DNA of 64,000 bases, from the NCBI RefSeq assembly GCF_003589595.1, contig NW_020653993.1:3855308-3919307 (forward strand), written 5' to 3'. This document shows, piece after piece, positions 39,080 through 49,929 of this stretch. Below the pieces are notes generated by a model. It ran no database searches. It saw nothing but the letters and a program-made list of their open reading frames with translations, and had not been told where the DNA came from. The number at the start of each line of letters is the position of its first letter. Position 1 is the stretch's first letter. The DNA comes from Hyposmocoma kahamanoa. Its lineage: Eukaryota; Arthropoda; Insecta; Lepidoptera; Cosmopterigidae. A program made the translations under genes and the position numbers.

Positions 39080-39228
39080 CGCCCTGAGCCGAGGTCCGTG
39101 CCCACCTGGGCGCCCTCAGGCCCGCTACTTAGATTTAAGTTTATTTTGGGGGTTATGAGCCTTCAGCTCGCCCTTTTTCTCCGGTGGCGCAGTAAAGGCC
39201 ATCAGCGGCCAACTGCAAAATATCATTC
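39080..39228 (+). other. LINE 3' UTR with two small stem-loops
   Basis: GAGC-CTTCA-GCTC (39157-39169) and GGCC-ATCAGC-GGCC (39197-39210) can each fold. Both are kept in the truncated copy at 30598, where the second stem has a GGTC that still pairs through a G-T wobble. Such 3' structures are what LINE reverse transcriptases commonly recognise. Confidence 0.6.
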
Positions 39229-39229
39229 C

Positions 39230-39255
<26 letters not shown>

Positions 39256-39260
<5 letters not shown>

Positions 39261-39267
39261 TGTCAGG
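39256..39267. repeat. Target-site duplication, right copy
   Basis: TTTCATGTCAGG, identical to 33909-33920, directly after the poly(A) tail. Confidence 0.92.
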
Positions 39268-39704
39268 TTATATAAATTTGTGAATGGTTTGTAGAGATAT
39301 CTTTCACTAACGGCGAAAGGTAAACAAAGTGATGAAATCTGCATGTCGAAGAACGCTCACGAACGTTGGAAAACATGTGAGATATTCAATCCGCATTGAC
39401 CAAAAGGAAGATTTTTTTAAGATAGGTTACCTATCGGTAGTTCGAAATTGACATTTTCCAGAAATAACGTTTGGTCGAAATTTCATAACCTCGAAAGTAA
39501 TTTTGAGAGGAAAATGTTTTTTCTTTTAAGCCTAACTCAACCCAACCTGACCGAACCTAATCGTGTCTTTGCAATAAACATTCAACATATCCTGAAAGAA
39601 CAACTGTTTCGTCATAATTCGGTTTTCGGTGTAATGAAAATTCGAACAAACGTTATTTCGGACAAAAAATTTTCAAGTTTGTGATAGGTTAACTTTATGA
39701 TAAC
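39268..39704. other. Right flank of the LINE; no gene recognised
   Basis: AT-rich. A 78-codon frame at 39448-39684 has no motif and reads through TCAACCCAACCTGACCGAAC, a low-complexity run. Confidence 0.4.
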
Positions 39705-39778
39705 ACGTGACGGGACAGACAAGTCGTGTACTTGGTGGTAAGCGACACGCCTGTTCATAGCAGTTCCAGTGCCACAGT
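39705..39778 (+). repeat. Rep-B left end
   Basis: GACGGGACAGACAAGTCGTG, GGTGGTAAGCGACACGCCTG and CATAGCAGTTCCAGTGCCAC are present. It is broken off after that. Confidence 0.8.
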
Positions 39779-40187
39779 CATGTCCATTTGCACTAGACTG
39801 TTGATTCCGCGTAACAGTCAAAGTGTTGAAATATATCACTTTGAAAAAAAATATTAAAAATTGAGGATATATACTGAATATTATACGGTATGACAACACA
39901 ATTCCTAAAAAAATTCACGATGAAAAAAACACAAATTTACCTCGAAATTTTACTACAAAACCGCTGTATTCAATAGGTTCTTTACATATACTAATGATTT
40001 TTTTTATATCAACTGAACATAGTACCTACACGACATACATTCTTTAGATGGATTTAATTTCGTTTATAAAAAAAACAAATTCTGAAATAAGCCAGTGTTC
40101 CTGCCGCTCGGCCCGAGCAAAACTGACCTGAGGAAATATCAACTCTTAAGTACGTGTTATTGTTATTATTTTATTATTCTTTTTTAA

Positions 40188-40368
40188 ATAACCCCGTACT
40201 AGGGAAACCTTGCGTGGCGGGAGCCATGGACACACATAGATAACCACAAGTTATACCCAAACTCACGAGAGAAATAAATGTAGGCCATACAAATATTTGT
40301 CCCGGCCCGGGAATTAAGCCCGGGACCTCTGCGTGGCAGTTCGGTCACAGAGGCAGTCTTAAACCAAT
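40188..40368 (-). mobile_element. SINE-1 copy
   Basis: The reversed body (CCCGTACTAGGGAAACC, CCATGGACACACATAGATAA, CTCACGAGAGAAATAAATG) and head are visible. The B box is altered (GGAATTAAGCC in reverse) and the A box is shortened by a deletion (GGCAGTTCGGTCACAGAGGC). Confidence 0.85.
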
Positions 40369-40504
40369 GCATGCAATGCAAAAAACATTCTTAGTGCATT
40401 GTGTTAAGAGTGCCTTATTAATTTGACTATGACGTAGTTAACTTTAGTGAAAGTGGACTTTAGAGATGAGAGAGATAAGAGATGAGATTTGTGATTGTAA
40501 TTTC

Positions 40505-40618
40505 AGCAGCATCCTTATTCTTCAAAACCGGAACGCATTAATGTTCACTTTACCGCTTGGTGTGGCAGTACTTATAACCTGGACGAACTCTTTTTCACTC
40601 TACTGCTACAAAAAATCT
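40505..40618 (+). repeat. Rep-B right half
   Basis: TTTCAGCAGCATCCTTATTC, CAAAACCGGAACGCATTAAT, CCGCTTGGTGTGGCAGTACT, CTGGACGAACTCTTT and CTCTACTGCTAC. Confidence 0.75.
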
Positions 40619-40679
40619 CGGATTTGGTTCCCGGTAGAGCCAATTTGCGAAGTTATTATTATTATTTTTGTTATTTATT

Positions 40680-40905
40680 TAACTGCCTCGGTGGCCATTA
40701 CCATTACCATGCCGGACTGCCACGCAGAGATCCCAGGTTCGATTCCCGGGCCGGGTGAAATGTTTGTATGGCTTACATTTATTTCTCTCGTGAGTTTGGG
40801 TGTAATTTGTGGTTGTCTATGTGTGTGTCCATGGCACCCGCGACACAGGGTTGCCCTAGTGCGGGGCTATGTTGAGTGTGTGCGCGTGTGCGTGTGTGCG
40901 TTATT
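40680..40905 (+). mobile_element. SINE-1 copy, A box partly replaced
   Basis: The head reads GGTGGCCATTACCATTACCA where the family has GGCCGAACGGTTACC, so the A box is damaged by a short ATTACC repeat. The B box GGTTCGATTCC and the whole body are intact, ending in a GTGTGTGCGCGTGTGCGTG run in place of TTA repeats. Confidence 0.9.
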
Positions 40906-41439
40906 ATATTTCTACTACACTGTCTACTGCGACTAAAGTTCCTTAAACGGTAAATTCTGTGCCGAACAGTGCGACATTACGAAATGATGATGGTAAGTAA
41001 TATGGAGTCAAGTGTCTTCTTACTTCTTAAGGGTACTGTACAATATGTTATCGTTATGAAAACCTTTTTTTCACCGCACGGCAATTTCGCCACATAGTGT
41101 CCATATCGTAAACCGCTAATCTTATAAAACTAGCTCGTAAAAAGTGTATTATGGCACAAAAACGCGTTGCTGCATAAAAGGCGATGAAAATGGCGGGCCC
41201 CATTATGACATAGAACAATGGGCCTCTTCTAGTGAGTAGAGGACCCTAGAGGAAAGAGGGCGGGAATATCAAGCACTGGAGGTAGGTATCTAGACGGTTA
41301 TACGGTTAATATTGTAATTTTGTTGAATTCTTGGAACAGTTGATTTTATTTTTATGCCAAAAAAGTATTTTTCTAGTTAATACAGAAGTGGGGCCTTATT
41401 ATGGCCGCCATTTTATACGCGTATGACATGCGGTACGAC
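40906..41439. other. No gene recognised (40906-41439)
   Basis: Somewhat GC-richer words (AAAATGGCGGGCCCCATTAT at about 41189 and GGGGCCTTATTATGGCCGCC at about 41392) are weakly inverted relative to one another. No frame or family was recognised. Confidence 0.35.
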
Positions 41440-41635
41440 TGAGAGCTTTAAAACGCAAAGATCTGAGGAACATTGCCTGTCACCGTGAGACAAGTTGACA
41501 AGTCCCATGTGCCTGTGATTCCACCAGCACCCTTCAAAATCGGAACGTAGTAGCGCTGCTTGGCGGCAGAAATAGGTAAGGTGGCAGTACTTCCTTGGAC
41601 GAACTCTTTCACAAGGAGCTCTTTTGCTACTAAAC
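41440..41635 (+). repeat. Rep-B copy, left end missing
   Basis: GAGAGCTTTAAAACGCAAAG, ATCTGAGGAACATTGCCTGT, AAGTCCCATGTGCCTGTGAT, GGTAAGGTGGCAGTACTTCC and CACAAGGAGCTCTTTTGCTA. Confidence 0.8.
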
Positions 41636-42444
41636 TATTAGAGCTATAAATTTTTTTTTCTTAAAAAATTACTTTAAATTTCTCCTGTAATATCTTCCAA
41701 AATAAATGCACGTTAGACGTTTAACCTTTCCAGAGTCGATTAAGTTTTCTGTATTGTCTCGAGTCCGAGTGTTTATGGTACCGTTGTTGTTTCCGATTTC
41801 CATAACATAAGTACTTTAGTTATAATTACGTTAGGATCAGAGCAACGTACGTGACGTGGTCCAATTTATTTATAGGTGTTAACCTGCCAATTGGCAAGCA
41901 ACCTATGTCCCACTGCTCTACTACGTCTCGATTTTAAAGCTCATTTTAATTCAGTCATTCATTTATTAACACGTTCAGACCGGGGTCTAAATTACCATAA
42001 TTTGTTGTTGGGAAAATTTTGAAATGGCCACCGGTGGTACATCATCGATTCACTGCCCTATAAACCCAAAAGTTTTGTCAGGCGGGGTGCCTAGTTTGTT
42101 ATAGTGTGTTCTTTTTCTGTTAAATTTCTATTGTTTACATTGAGTTACAATTAAATACTTCAGCTCTATTTTTTTCTACAAGGCAATAGCAATATATAAC
42201 ATGATTCCAAGCAATATAATACTTTAGAAAGATGGAAAAGGGCTTTATAACAAATTAAAGAACCTCCTCATACAAAAGTGTTATTACGCAATAGCAGATT
42301 TTATGAAAGACAAAGAAATCGGATCTGTCTATACTAGTTCTACAATTATAATAATTATTATATACACTTATTATTTTATATATAGTCCGTTACATTATTT
42401 AGATATTTTATTATTTATAATTGTGACTTTTTTATGAAAAAAAA
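41636..42444. other. No recognised feature (41636-42444)
   Basis: AT-rich sequence with no frame or repeat-family match. Confidence 0.45.
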
Positions 42445-42695
42445 AACCTACCCCAAAAGTTCGTGGAATTACATCTGTTTGTCAATTTTTATTGAAATCG
42501 GTTACCGAAAAGTGCGCGAGACTGGATTTATCCTCTGGGTACTTTGCCGCCCTTAGGGGTGGAATATTTTTGTCAAATTTAAATGAGACCAATACTGAGG
42601 TACCTCTTTCCAACAAAAAAAGAATCATCGTAACATACACACAAAAAAATGCAGTAGTATTGTGAACCTCCTCCTTTTTTGAAGTCGGTTAAAAA
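42445..42695 (-). repeat. Rep-C copy
   Basis: Reversed landmarks in order: TTCGTGGAATTACATCTGTT, TATTGAAATCGGTTACCGAA, CTTAGGGGTGGAATATTTTT, AGACCAATACTGAGGTACCT, TTTTTTGAAGTCGGTTAAAA. Confidence 0.85.
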
Positions 42696-43454
42696 AAATT
42701 CAATGCTTAATTAATTCATTATGTTATTTTTGTTTATTACTTCGCTTGTGCTTAATCTTACATTACAATGTAAGATTTGTTATGTATTTGCAAGTTCGCT
42801 AATAAATGTAAATTCTGAATACTATCTTCATTGACCTCTTACACAATATCAAACGTTGCAAATGTACACACAAAAACATAGGTGTGACGTAATCAATAAC
42901 CTAAAGAAACAGTTGGAGCTTATCTACACCACTAAGCGCAGGAACATGCAAGGAACAATAAGTACAAATTACTCCAGCTTATCATCCAGGATAATTGCTG
43001 GAAAACAAAGTGTCTGAAGAAGGCGGTACTCGTGGCTAAAGAATCTACAGACATTTCGTAAGATTAGCATTGACAAACCATAGAATGCCACCTAGATTAA
43101 GTTGGACGGTTTTATACCAAATATCCAAAGTTATTACGGATTTTGAAACAAAATAGTCGGTCGTATAATAGGTACTATCAACAAAGTCGAAGCCTTCCCG
43201 GTTTTGCAAAACTGTTCCAAGCGCAAATAGTAACTGACCTCATTCGTTATTGCGTTGATCCTTTTTTTTGTGACAAACCTTTGTTTATGATAAAAATATG
43301 ATCTAGCTCGTAAACGCCATTGGTTTACAAGAAAAAGTAAGTATCAAGAAATCTGCACGCAAAAAGAACCTTTAAGATCGAGCTTTTTGATATTATATGT
43401 ATATGTAACAATAAAATTTATGCGTACACTTAGTGTAATACACTTTTTTATGAA
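42696..43454. other. No recognised feature (42696-43454)
   Basis: AT-rich; ATTACAATGTAAGATTTGTT near 42763 is a minor inverted motif. No gene recognised. Confidence 0.4.
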
Positions 43455-43895
43455 AAAATACCGACCTTGGAAGCCCGTGGAATTCAAAGTCAAAGTCAAA
43501 GTCAGAGATTATTTATTCCATAGGTAAAATAAATTTACACTTGAAATCGTCACATTTAAGCTACTGCTCGTTCACTACGCTGACCTCCCTGAGAAGAACG
43601 AGCAAGAAACTCTAGGGATTGTTAAACTTAGGAAATGATAAACTTAATATATGCTCCGGAATTTTATTGTAAAAACGTATACAGTTCCCCATAAAAGATT
43701 ACATCTATTTGCCAATTTTCACCGGATTCATCTCCTAGTTTGCCACCCTTACAGGCGAAATATAGCTTCCTTTGATGTACTTTCTTTCCAACAAACAAGA
43801 ATCATCAAAATCGGTTCACAAAGCCGGAGTTGTCGCGATATACACACAAAAAAAACCGAATTGTGAACCTCCTCCTTTTTTTGAAGTCGGTTAAA
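43455..43895 (-). repeat. Rep-C copy split by a Rep-K LINE end
   Basis: Rep-C sequence stops at CCCGTGGAATT (43484) and resumes at ACATCTATTTGCCAATTTTC (43701), exactly where the two words are contiguous at 42460 and 44515. It continues to TTTTTTTGAAGTCGGTTAAA. The piece between is Rep-K. Confidence 0.85.
43485..43700 (-). mobile_element. Rep-K LINE end inserted in Rep-C
   Basis: The 3' hexamer array CAAAGTCAAAGTCAAAGTC (43485) is followed in reverse by the 3' UTR (TTATTCCATAGGTAAAATAA, GAACGAGCAAGAAACTCTAG). A short piece of the ORF2 end follows (PEHILSL type, 43624-43672). Terminal tandem hexamers are typical of CR1/L2-like LINEs. No clear target duplication. Confidence 0.8.
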
Positions 43896-44496
43896 AACCA
43901 CATGTGATCATGCGTTAAATGTGTTTTTATCACATAAAAGTCATAAACTACTCGTACATTAAAAAAAATACTCTATGTAACAAATTTAGTAAACTTTGAT
44001 ATTTGTTTCATTGAATATTTCAAAAAGGTTTTGTTTCGGGTTTGATAGTATTGTTTCTATTTAATGAAACAGCTAGTATAATAGAGTAACTACACTCTTG
44101 AAACTTTGCTTTTGTAGCTGTCACAATCGTATTTACATAGCTACATAATGGTGTTTCCATAATCTCGCAAATCTAGGTTCACACTTCTAGGTTCTTTGGC
44201 ATCAATTTGTAGAGCTTTGGTTGAAATAAACAATTGTTTGAAATATATAGGTTTGTCTTCAAAAAGAGAAACCCGATAATTTGTAACTATTTTTAATGTA
44301 TGCAAATTTCATTTTTTTGTTGCCCTGATAACAAAATCTTTTTGCAGGGAAACAAAGTTCTTTTTCGTGTGTTTTTATGATTTAATCAATTAGGTAATAA
44401 TAGCCCAGAAACTAAAGTCGTGTAACAAGGTGTCATGTGAATTTTATAACACCCCTATTATTGAGCATAAAATTATATCAGTACAGAGTACTAAAA
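43896..44496. other. No recognised feature (43896-44496)
   Basis: AT-rich, no frame or repeat match. Confidence 0.45.
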
Positions 44497-44772
44497 AACC
44501 CGACATCAAAGTCCGTCGAATGACGTCTATTTGCCAAGTTTTATTGAAATCGGTTACCGGAAAGTGCGCGAAACCAGAACCATCCCCTAGTTTGCCACCC
44601 TTAGAGGTGGAATATTTTCTTCAAATTTAAACCACCACTAAAGTACTCTCTTTCCAACAAAGAAAGAATCATCAAAATTGGTTTACAAATGCCGATGTTA
44701 TCGCGTAACATATATAAAAAAAAACCATACAGACGAATTGAGAACCTCCTCCTTTTTCGAAGTCGGTTAAAA
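44497..44772 (-). repeat. Rep-C copy, near full length
   Basis: GACATCAAAGTCCGTCGAAT, TTGAAATCGGTTACCGGAAA, CCTAGTTTGCCACCCTTAGA, ATCATCAAAATTGGTTTACA, TTTTTCGAAGTCGGTTAAAA. It is one of the best copies for a family consensus. Confidence 0.85.
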
Positions 44773-45117
44773 ATTACCGACTAATTTCGTTTGTAGAATC
44801 TTCAAACCTCTCTTCTGAAGATTTGTGGTCTTATTACACCAAGAGTGCTATATGACGCAAAACAATAGTTATTTTTAAAAATTTAATTATTACACTGCTT
44901 TGTTTAGAATGTCTTACATTTTATTTTAAACAATATGCACAGCGAGTCTTCTATTAGTAAAAATAATTACGTGACAACATTGGAGATGTGATTTATACTT
45001 GAAGGGTTACATTTTTGGTTTTTATGTATTATTACGTGTTTTAAAGCTATTTTAAAAACTCATCGGTATAGGTACATGTATGTAGGAATATTTTATTTTG
45101 AATGCAGCCATAGATAG
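44773..45117. other. No recognised feature (44773-45117)
   Basis: AT-rich; TCTTCTGAAGATTTGTGGTC has a loose counterpart near 54215. No gene recognised. Confidence 0.4.
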
Positions 45118-45360
45118 AGCTTCTTTAGTAGCAATAGAGCTCCTTTGAAAGAGTTCGTCCAGGGAAGTTTTGCCACTTTAACTATTCCGCCGCCAAGCAG
45201 TAATGTGCATATTGCGTTTCAATTTTGATGGGTAACGGTGCTGGTGAAATTACAGGCATTTGGGACTTGTCAATTTATGTCTCAGGGTGACAGGCACTTC
45301 GGCGTTGTCCCTTAAATATTTGCGATTTAAAGGTCTGAGTGGCAGTAGTTTGTCCCGTAA
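45118..45360 (-). repeat. Rep-B copy
   Basis: TAGAGCTCCTTTGAAAGAGT, CGTCCAGGGAAGTTTTGCC, CGCCGCCAAGCAGTAATG, GGTGCTGGTGAAATTACAGG, TTATGTCTCAGGGTGACAGG, AATATTTGCGATTTAAAGGT. Confidence 0.85.
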
Positions 45361-45581
45361 AAATGTAATTGTAGAATGAGGATAGTGAAGAGATGAAGGA
45401 GTGAGTAGATGAACGGAGAGCGAAAATGGTGGCGGGGAGCAGTTCATTTACATTTTAGAGATTTTGGTGTTTCTGTACACGCTATGTCTCATGCTAATTA
45501 AATACGAAGAATAACAGAGAAGTTGCCCATAGCAGCTACATTTTTATTGAATGATGAATTTCCCGCATGTATATAATAACG

Positions 45582-45767
45582 CAACACACTCATAGTCCGC
45601 ACTAGGGAAACCCTGTGTCGCGGGCGCCATGAATATTATAAATTATACCCAAACTCACGAGCGAAATAGATGTAAGCCATTCACATATTTCTCCCGGCCT
45701 GGGAATCGAACCCAGGATCTCTGCGTGGCAGTCCAGCGCGGTAACCGTTCGGCCATGGAGGCAGTTA
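45582..45767 (-). mobile_element. SINE-1 copy
   Basis: Reversed: CCGCACTAGGGAAACCCTGT, ACTCACGAGCGAAATAGATG, CCCGGCCTGGGAATCGAACC (B box), GCGGTAACCGTTCGGCCATG (A box). Part of the body between GCCATG and the ACCC block is deleted. Confidence 0.9.
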
Positions 45768-47136
45768 TTTATCAGTGTAGATATTTAAAAAAAATTGTGA
45801 TGTACAATGCTTTTTAGCACAAATATTTCCATATCTAGTGTAATATATTAAATTTATCGTCTGTAATAATTTGAATTCAGAACTACGTAATTTATTGTTT
45901 CGTTTTGATTCTCATGTGAATGATATTGACTTATAAAGCTATTTCTCTTTTATTAATATAAAAGAAAAATAGTTTTTTAACATATACATTTACTCCTTAA
46001 CTCTATACCAAGCAAGTCAACAAAAATATTACACCAAAATAACAGGAACCGTCGTCAATTTTGCAGTCACAATTAGTTAAATAAAAATTAATGAAGACTG
46101 CGGCACCATTGTTGCATCACTGCAGCGCTTGTACAAGCGTCTAATGGAGGCGTCCAAAAAATTGTAGCTACTTTATTACTTCCAAGTCGATTGAATGCGT
46201 CCGATCTGCACCAAGTGCGTTAAGTTGTTCTTAAGTGATAAAAATATTTCTAAGAAAAAATATAATCCCTTTTTGGACATGTAACAAATGAACGTAGGCA
46301 ACATAGACTAATACTTCCCCAAGCTAAACTGACCAAATTTAAAAATAGCCCATATTAGAGGTCAATAGTAGTAATAAGATCCCATGCTATACAACAATTG
46401 AGAAAATTGAAAAAGTCTTCTTAAATAAATTGAGGAGGGACATCAATTTCATTGAGAAGACTTTTTCATACAAAAGTGCTAGTACTCAATATTCATTATA
46501 TTTATAATATATCATTGTTTTATTGCGAGTGATATATTAAAATTTTTATTATTTAAAAGAATTTAATAATTTTGTTGTGTAATTTTTAATTTATATTTTT
46601 ATTTATTACTCTGATTATATCCTATGTTTAATTTTTTTAATTTAATATATACTTTACATGATTGCTAATAAATAAATACTCGACGACGGACGAAACACGA
46701 AGATTGCAAGAGATATTATTAAGAACATTGAACGTACTTCACTTTATATTCGTCTGACGCGAAAATGCAATGTGTGCAAACATTATTATAGTCAATGTCC
46801 TTAACTGTCCAGCAAGAGCATTAAAAAGTGGTATTTTGCAATTTGGAAGCATTCCAACCGTTTTCTATTTTAACATTTTGAGATTTAATTTCGTATGTCA
46901 CGCATCCTACCGGCTACTGATTTATAACTGTTACTCTGTGGCTGTTATTTTTTTGGTGACTCACATTATGCAGTGGATTAACGTGAATTGATACCAGTGT
47001 AGCTTTTTGGTATTGTTCATTCATGATAATGTTGTTCCGTGATCTCAATTAGGGTTCTAACTGAAAACGCTGGTTGTGTCATTATTGTTTTTCTTCTGTT
47101 ATGTCATTATTGTGGTAGGAAAATAAAATGAATTTT
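45768..47136. other. No gene recognised; one hairpin at 46409-46470
   Basis: TGAAAAAGTCTTCT and AGAAGACTTTTTCA are inverted around about 35 bases near 46409-46470. It could be a small foldback relic. The remainder is AT-rich and featureless to me. Confidence 0.45.
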
Positions 47137-47696
47137 TGTAGTGAGGTCACCAGCTCGGAAAGGCTTTCTTTCTCATTAGAAATCTTTTTTAAAAGTTTTT
47201 TTGCACGCTAGACAATGGAGTGTGGTGCACCTAACTTTTTCTTTCGATGAAAAAAGAAGATAATAACACTTTTAACGTATGTAATATAAATTCGTCGGTA
47301 TATTTTATTCTTATTATTGTTGACATTAAATTGACAACGACAATTAATTGTGTTTATTGAATCATTTTGATTATTATTATAATGTATTAATCACACAAAA
47401 TTATAAGTACAAGCAAGAATTAAAACTGATGAGGTGCAAATTCAGAATGCACTCGAAGGTAAACATTTTATTTTGATTAAAAAAAATTGTTTTTAATTCA
47501 ACTGTTTTCGTTTATCTACCATTTTCCTCGCTATAGTGAGGTGAGTTTCGCTTGGCATCAAAGTTGTTTTGCGTCTCGTGCCTTGAAACCCTCGCTACGC
47601 TCTGGAATTTATTTTTTATCTATTTAATCTTATTTTCCTTCGCTTGCTCAAGTTTTCGATACAAGAACTCGCGTCAAACAACAACTTTGGATTTAG
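47137..47696. mobile_element. Rep-H copy B
   Basis: Corresponds in reverse to 14505-15690 minus its LINE insert. Shared words: CTCGGAAAGGCTTTCTTTCT, GGTGCACCTAACTTTTTCTT, ATTCTTATTATTGTTGACAT, AAGTACAAGCAAGAAT, GCATCAAAGTTGTTTTGCGT, CAAACAACAACTTTG. Only one of the two terminal repeats seen in copy A is clear here. It gives the uninterrupted interior that shows the LINE in copy A is an insertion. Confidence 0.65.
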
Positions 47697-47982
47697 TAGA
47701 AGTAGAGCTCCTTGTGAAAGAGTCCGTCCAGGGAAGTACTGCCACCTTACCTATTCCTACCGTCAAGTAGTAATGTCAGCATTACTGCGTTCCGATTTTG
47801 AAGAGTAAGTTTGCTGGTGAAATTACAAGCACATGGGACTTATAAACTTATGTCTCAGGGTGACGGGCGCAGTGGCAATGCCCTTCAGATGTGTAATTTT
47901 TTTATTATACTAACTGACGGGACGAACAAGTCGTGGGCCTGGTGGGACAGCTGCAGTGTCTCTCAGAGCTTTAAATCGACAG
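47697..47982. repeat. Rep-B copies, minus then plus
   Basis: 47704-47892 is Rep-B on the minus strand (GAGCTCCTTGTGAAAGAGTC to AGTGGCAATGCCCTTCAGAT). 47913-47982 is the family's left end on the plus strand (TGACGGGACGAACAAGTCGT, GAGCTTTAAATCG). The two meet around a short T-rich piece. Confidence 0.8.
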
Positions 47983-48164
47983 TTTAACGAACTAGGGGTC
48001 TTCAATATAAAATATTCCACATTAGAATACGTTCTAACTCATAAGTAACAATACTGTAAGGGGGAACATGCTGGCTTGCTGTTGGCATGAAGATTTGCTG
48101 TTGGTTCACATGATGCCAAGGTCACGCTTTTTAAGGTATATTGCCAAACGTTCTACACTAGCAG

Positions 48165-48420
48165 TCTATGGACTAGTTATACTCAAAGATCATACTGCGC
48201 CCTGCGAATATTGTGTAACAACCTGTTCCGGTTGATGGTGGGACTTCCTCGTCACTGCAGTGCATCAGATATGTTTGTTGATGCGCACACAGATGACTTT
48301 TTTGCGCATCGAGATTGCGGGAAAGCGCCAACATTCTCCTGCAAGTTGTCGCAGGAAGGCTGGACAGTGCTTTGCTCGGCAGGTTCAACGAGCATAAATA
48401 GTAATTAAGTATTTGTTTAC
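48165..48420 (+). pseudogene. LINE C-terminal fragment
   Basis: From 48190 the frame reads SYCALRILCNNLFRLMVGLP, then RHCSASDMFVDAHTDDFFA. This resembles the N-x2-FR-L-GLPR-CSAS-MF-A-T-F block at the end of some insect LINE reverse transcriptases. It degrades soon after. The lineage is not determined. Confidence 0.55.
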
Positions 48421-49279
48421 TAACAGTCTATGGACTATTTAGTTGTCTGAAAAGAAAGATATTTTATTGTATTTATTATAAGTTCCTATACTTGTTAAGT
48501 ACTGCCCTCTTAGCCAAGACAAAAAAATTTCAACGCCCGCCGCCACAAAATAAGTAATTCAGGTTGTTTTTCAAATGCGGTAGCACTCCCTGGACTCCTT
48601 GCATCCAAGGCATATACCGCCCCCTCCGGATTCTTCAGCGCCCATTGGGAGACGCTATGAACCACTTTGGGAAACTATTCTAAAGCCATCTAATGGTAAA
48701 TTGTTGAAATTATAGCATCTATTTAACAAAATACTGAAGCACGACCTTTGATAAAATATCGGTGCGAGTATAGTATGGTAATTCAGTGTCTGGTAATGGC
48801 GTTTTGTACGCAACAAAATAAGATTAAACATTCGTATTACAAAATTTGTAAGGATATAGAAAATCCATTTCGATATTTTTTCTTGTGAATGTGTTTCGAA
48901 AATGCTTTGACTGAATTTCTTTTTCAGTGAAGTCTTTATACCCTCAGTTTACTTTAGGGTATTTTAGGTAGTTGACTGCAAAGCATGAAATGTGTTATTT
49001 GGTATTATAAACCGAATAAGACTTGATAATAAAAGAAATGTTTTTTTTTACGAATGAATGAATGATATTTATTTGACTAAAATGAGGTTCACAAGCCGGG
49101 GTATACATAGACATTTCTGTTACTTTATCAAAATTACTTAGTCTTACAATGTAGCTTTACTCACTGACTGATTTATATGGGAAAATGATTTTATTTTTCT
49201 CATTTTAATTTGTTTCCATCAAAGCCTCTTTGGTTTCCGATGCCAAACGACCTATTTATTCATTTTATAATTATATAAT
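48421..49279. other. No recognised feature (48421-49279)
   Basis: AT-rich with GAATGAATGAATGATATTTA near 49052. No gene recognised. Confidence 0.4.
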
Positions 49280-49450
49280 TAACTGCCTTCGTGGCATGCC
49301 TTCGTAGATATCTAGATATGACCTACATTTATTTCTCTCGTGAGTTTGGGTGTAATTTGTGGTTGTCTATGTGTGTGTCCATGGCACCCGCGACACAGGG
49401 TTTGCCTAGTGCGGGGCTATGTTGAGTGAGTGCGTTATTATTATTATTTA
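49280..49450 (+). mobile_element. SINE-1 copy with the tRNA head deleted
   Basis: After CTGCCTTCGTGGC the A and B boxes are missing. The body resumes at GACCTACATTTATTTCTCTC and continues to GCGGGGCTATGTTGAGTGAG and a TTATTATTATT tail. The loss of both promoter boxes makes it transcriptionally dead. Confidence 0.88.
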
Positions 49451-49552
49451 TTCAAGTGGAACACTAGCCCTCATGTCAGAGATTATCCTACTTCGAATCT
49501 TCTAATGATCTAACCATATCTTAGTTTTAATGTTTTGCTGTAAACAGTAAGT

Positions 49553-49664
49553 AGCCTATTTCTGCCGTCAAGCCGTAATGTGAGCATTACTGCGTCCGGT
49601 TTTGAAGGGTAAGAGTGCTGGTGTAATTACAGGCACGTGAGACTTGTCTCAGGGTGACGCGGAA
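49553..49664 (-). repeat. Rep-B middle part
   Basis: CCTATTTCTGCCGTCAAGCC, CGTCCGGTTTTGAAGGGTAA, AATTACAGGCACGTGAGACT, TGTCTCAGGGTGACG. It runs straight into Rep-D. Confidence 0.8.
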
Positions 49665-49835
49665 ATCGCGCGGACGCCTCGTGTACCAAAGACAAGCCAG
49701 CCTCTCATTCAAGTTTAAACTTGAAAGCTAAATAAATAGAGCGTATTTTGCCATGACAGGTCGGTCTCTGAACAGGTGTAAAGTACGCGGTCGCTGCGCG
49801 GCGGCCACGCGGTGAAATTAGTCCAATAAACGCGC
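49665..49835. repeat. Rep-D copy 1 (CpG-rich)
   Basis: It shares with 54411-54984 the words ACCAAAGACAAGCC, CTCATTCAAGTT, AAAGCTAAATAAATA, TTTGCCAT-ACAG and CGCGGTCGCTGCGCGGCGG. It is strongly CpG-rich. There is no coding frame of note. The family is unassigned. Confidence 0.6.
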
Positions 49836-49929
49836 ACTAATTGTTTCGGATGGATGTTGGACGACGAAAGAGAGTACAGGGCCTGAACATCAAAAACTTT
49901 TTTTTATACTTGGGAGGCAGACGACTCCA

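Larger units (their letters stand above)
33921..39255 (+). mobile_element. Full-length Jockey-clade non-LTR retrotransposon
   Basis: The element runs from ACATCTCGACCACTG to a poly(A) tail (about 27 A's, 39229-39255) and is 5,335 bases long. It is bounded by perfect 12-base target duplications. Its order is 5' UTR (33921-34525), ORF1 (34526-36127), ORF2 (36128-39079) and 3' UTR. Neither frame is interrupted. The composition is GC-rich against an AT-rich background. Jockey-clade membership rests on the Gag with PRE_C2HC-like and zinc-knuckle domains, the AP endonuclease plus RT without RNase H, and the A-rich 3' end. An exact duplication, unbroken tail and open frames argue for a recent insertion and possible activity. 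Transcription in such LINEs starts from an internal promoter at the first base; here AGTCGGTTG lies about 27 bases in, resembling a downstream promoter element. Confidence 0.95.

Noticed and set aside
47425..47465. Hammerhead-ribozyme-like string CTGATGAGGTGC...GCACTCGAAG in Rep-H
   Set aside because: The second core has GAAG where GAAA is needed, stems I and III do not form, and the Rep-H copy at 14.8 kb does not preserve the core.
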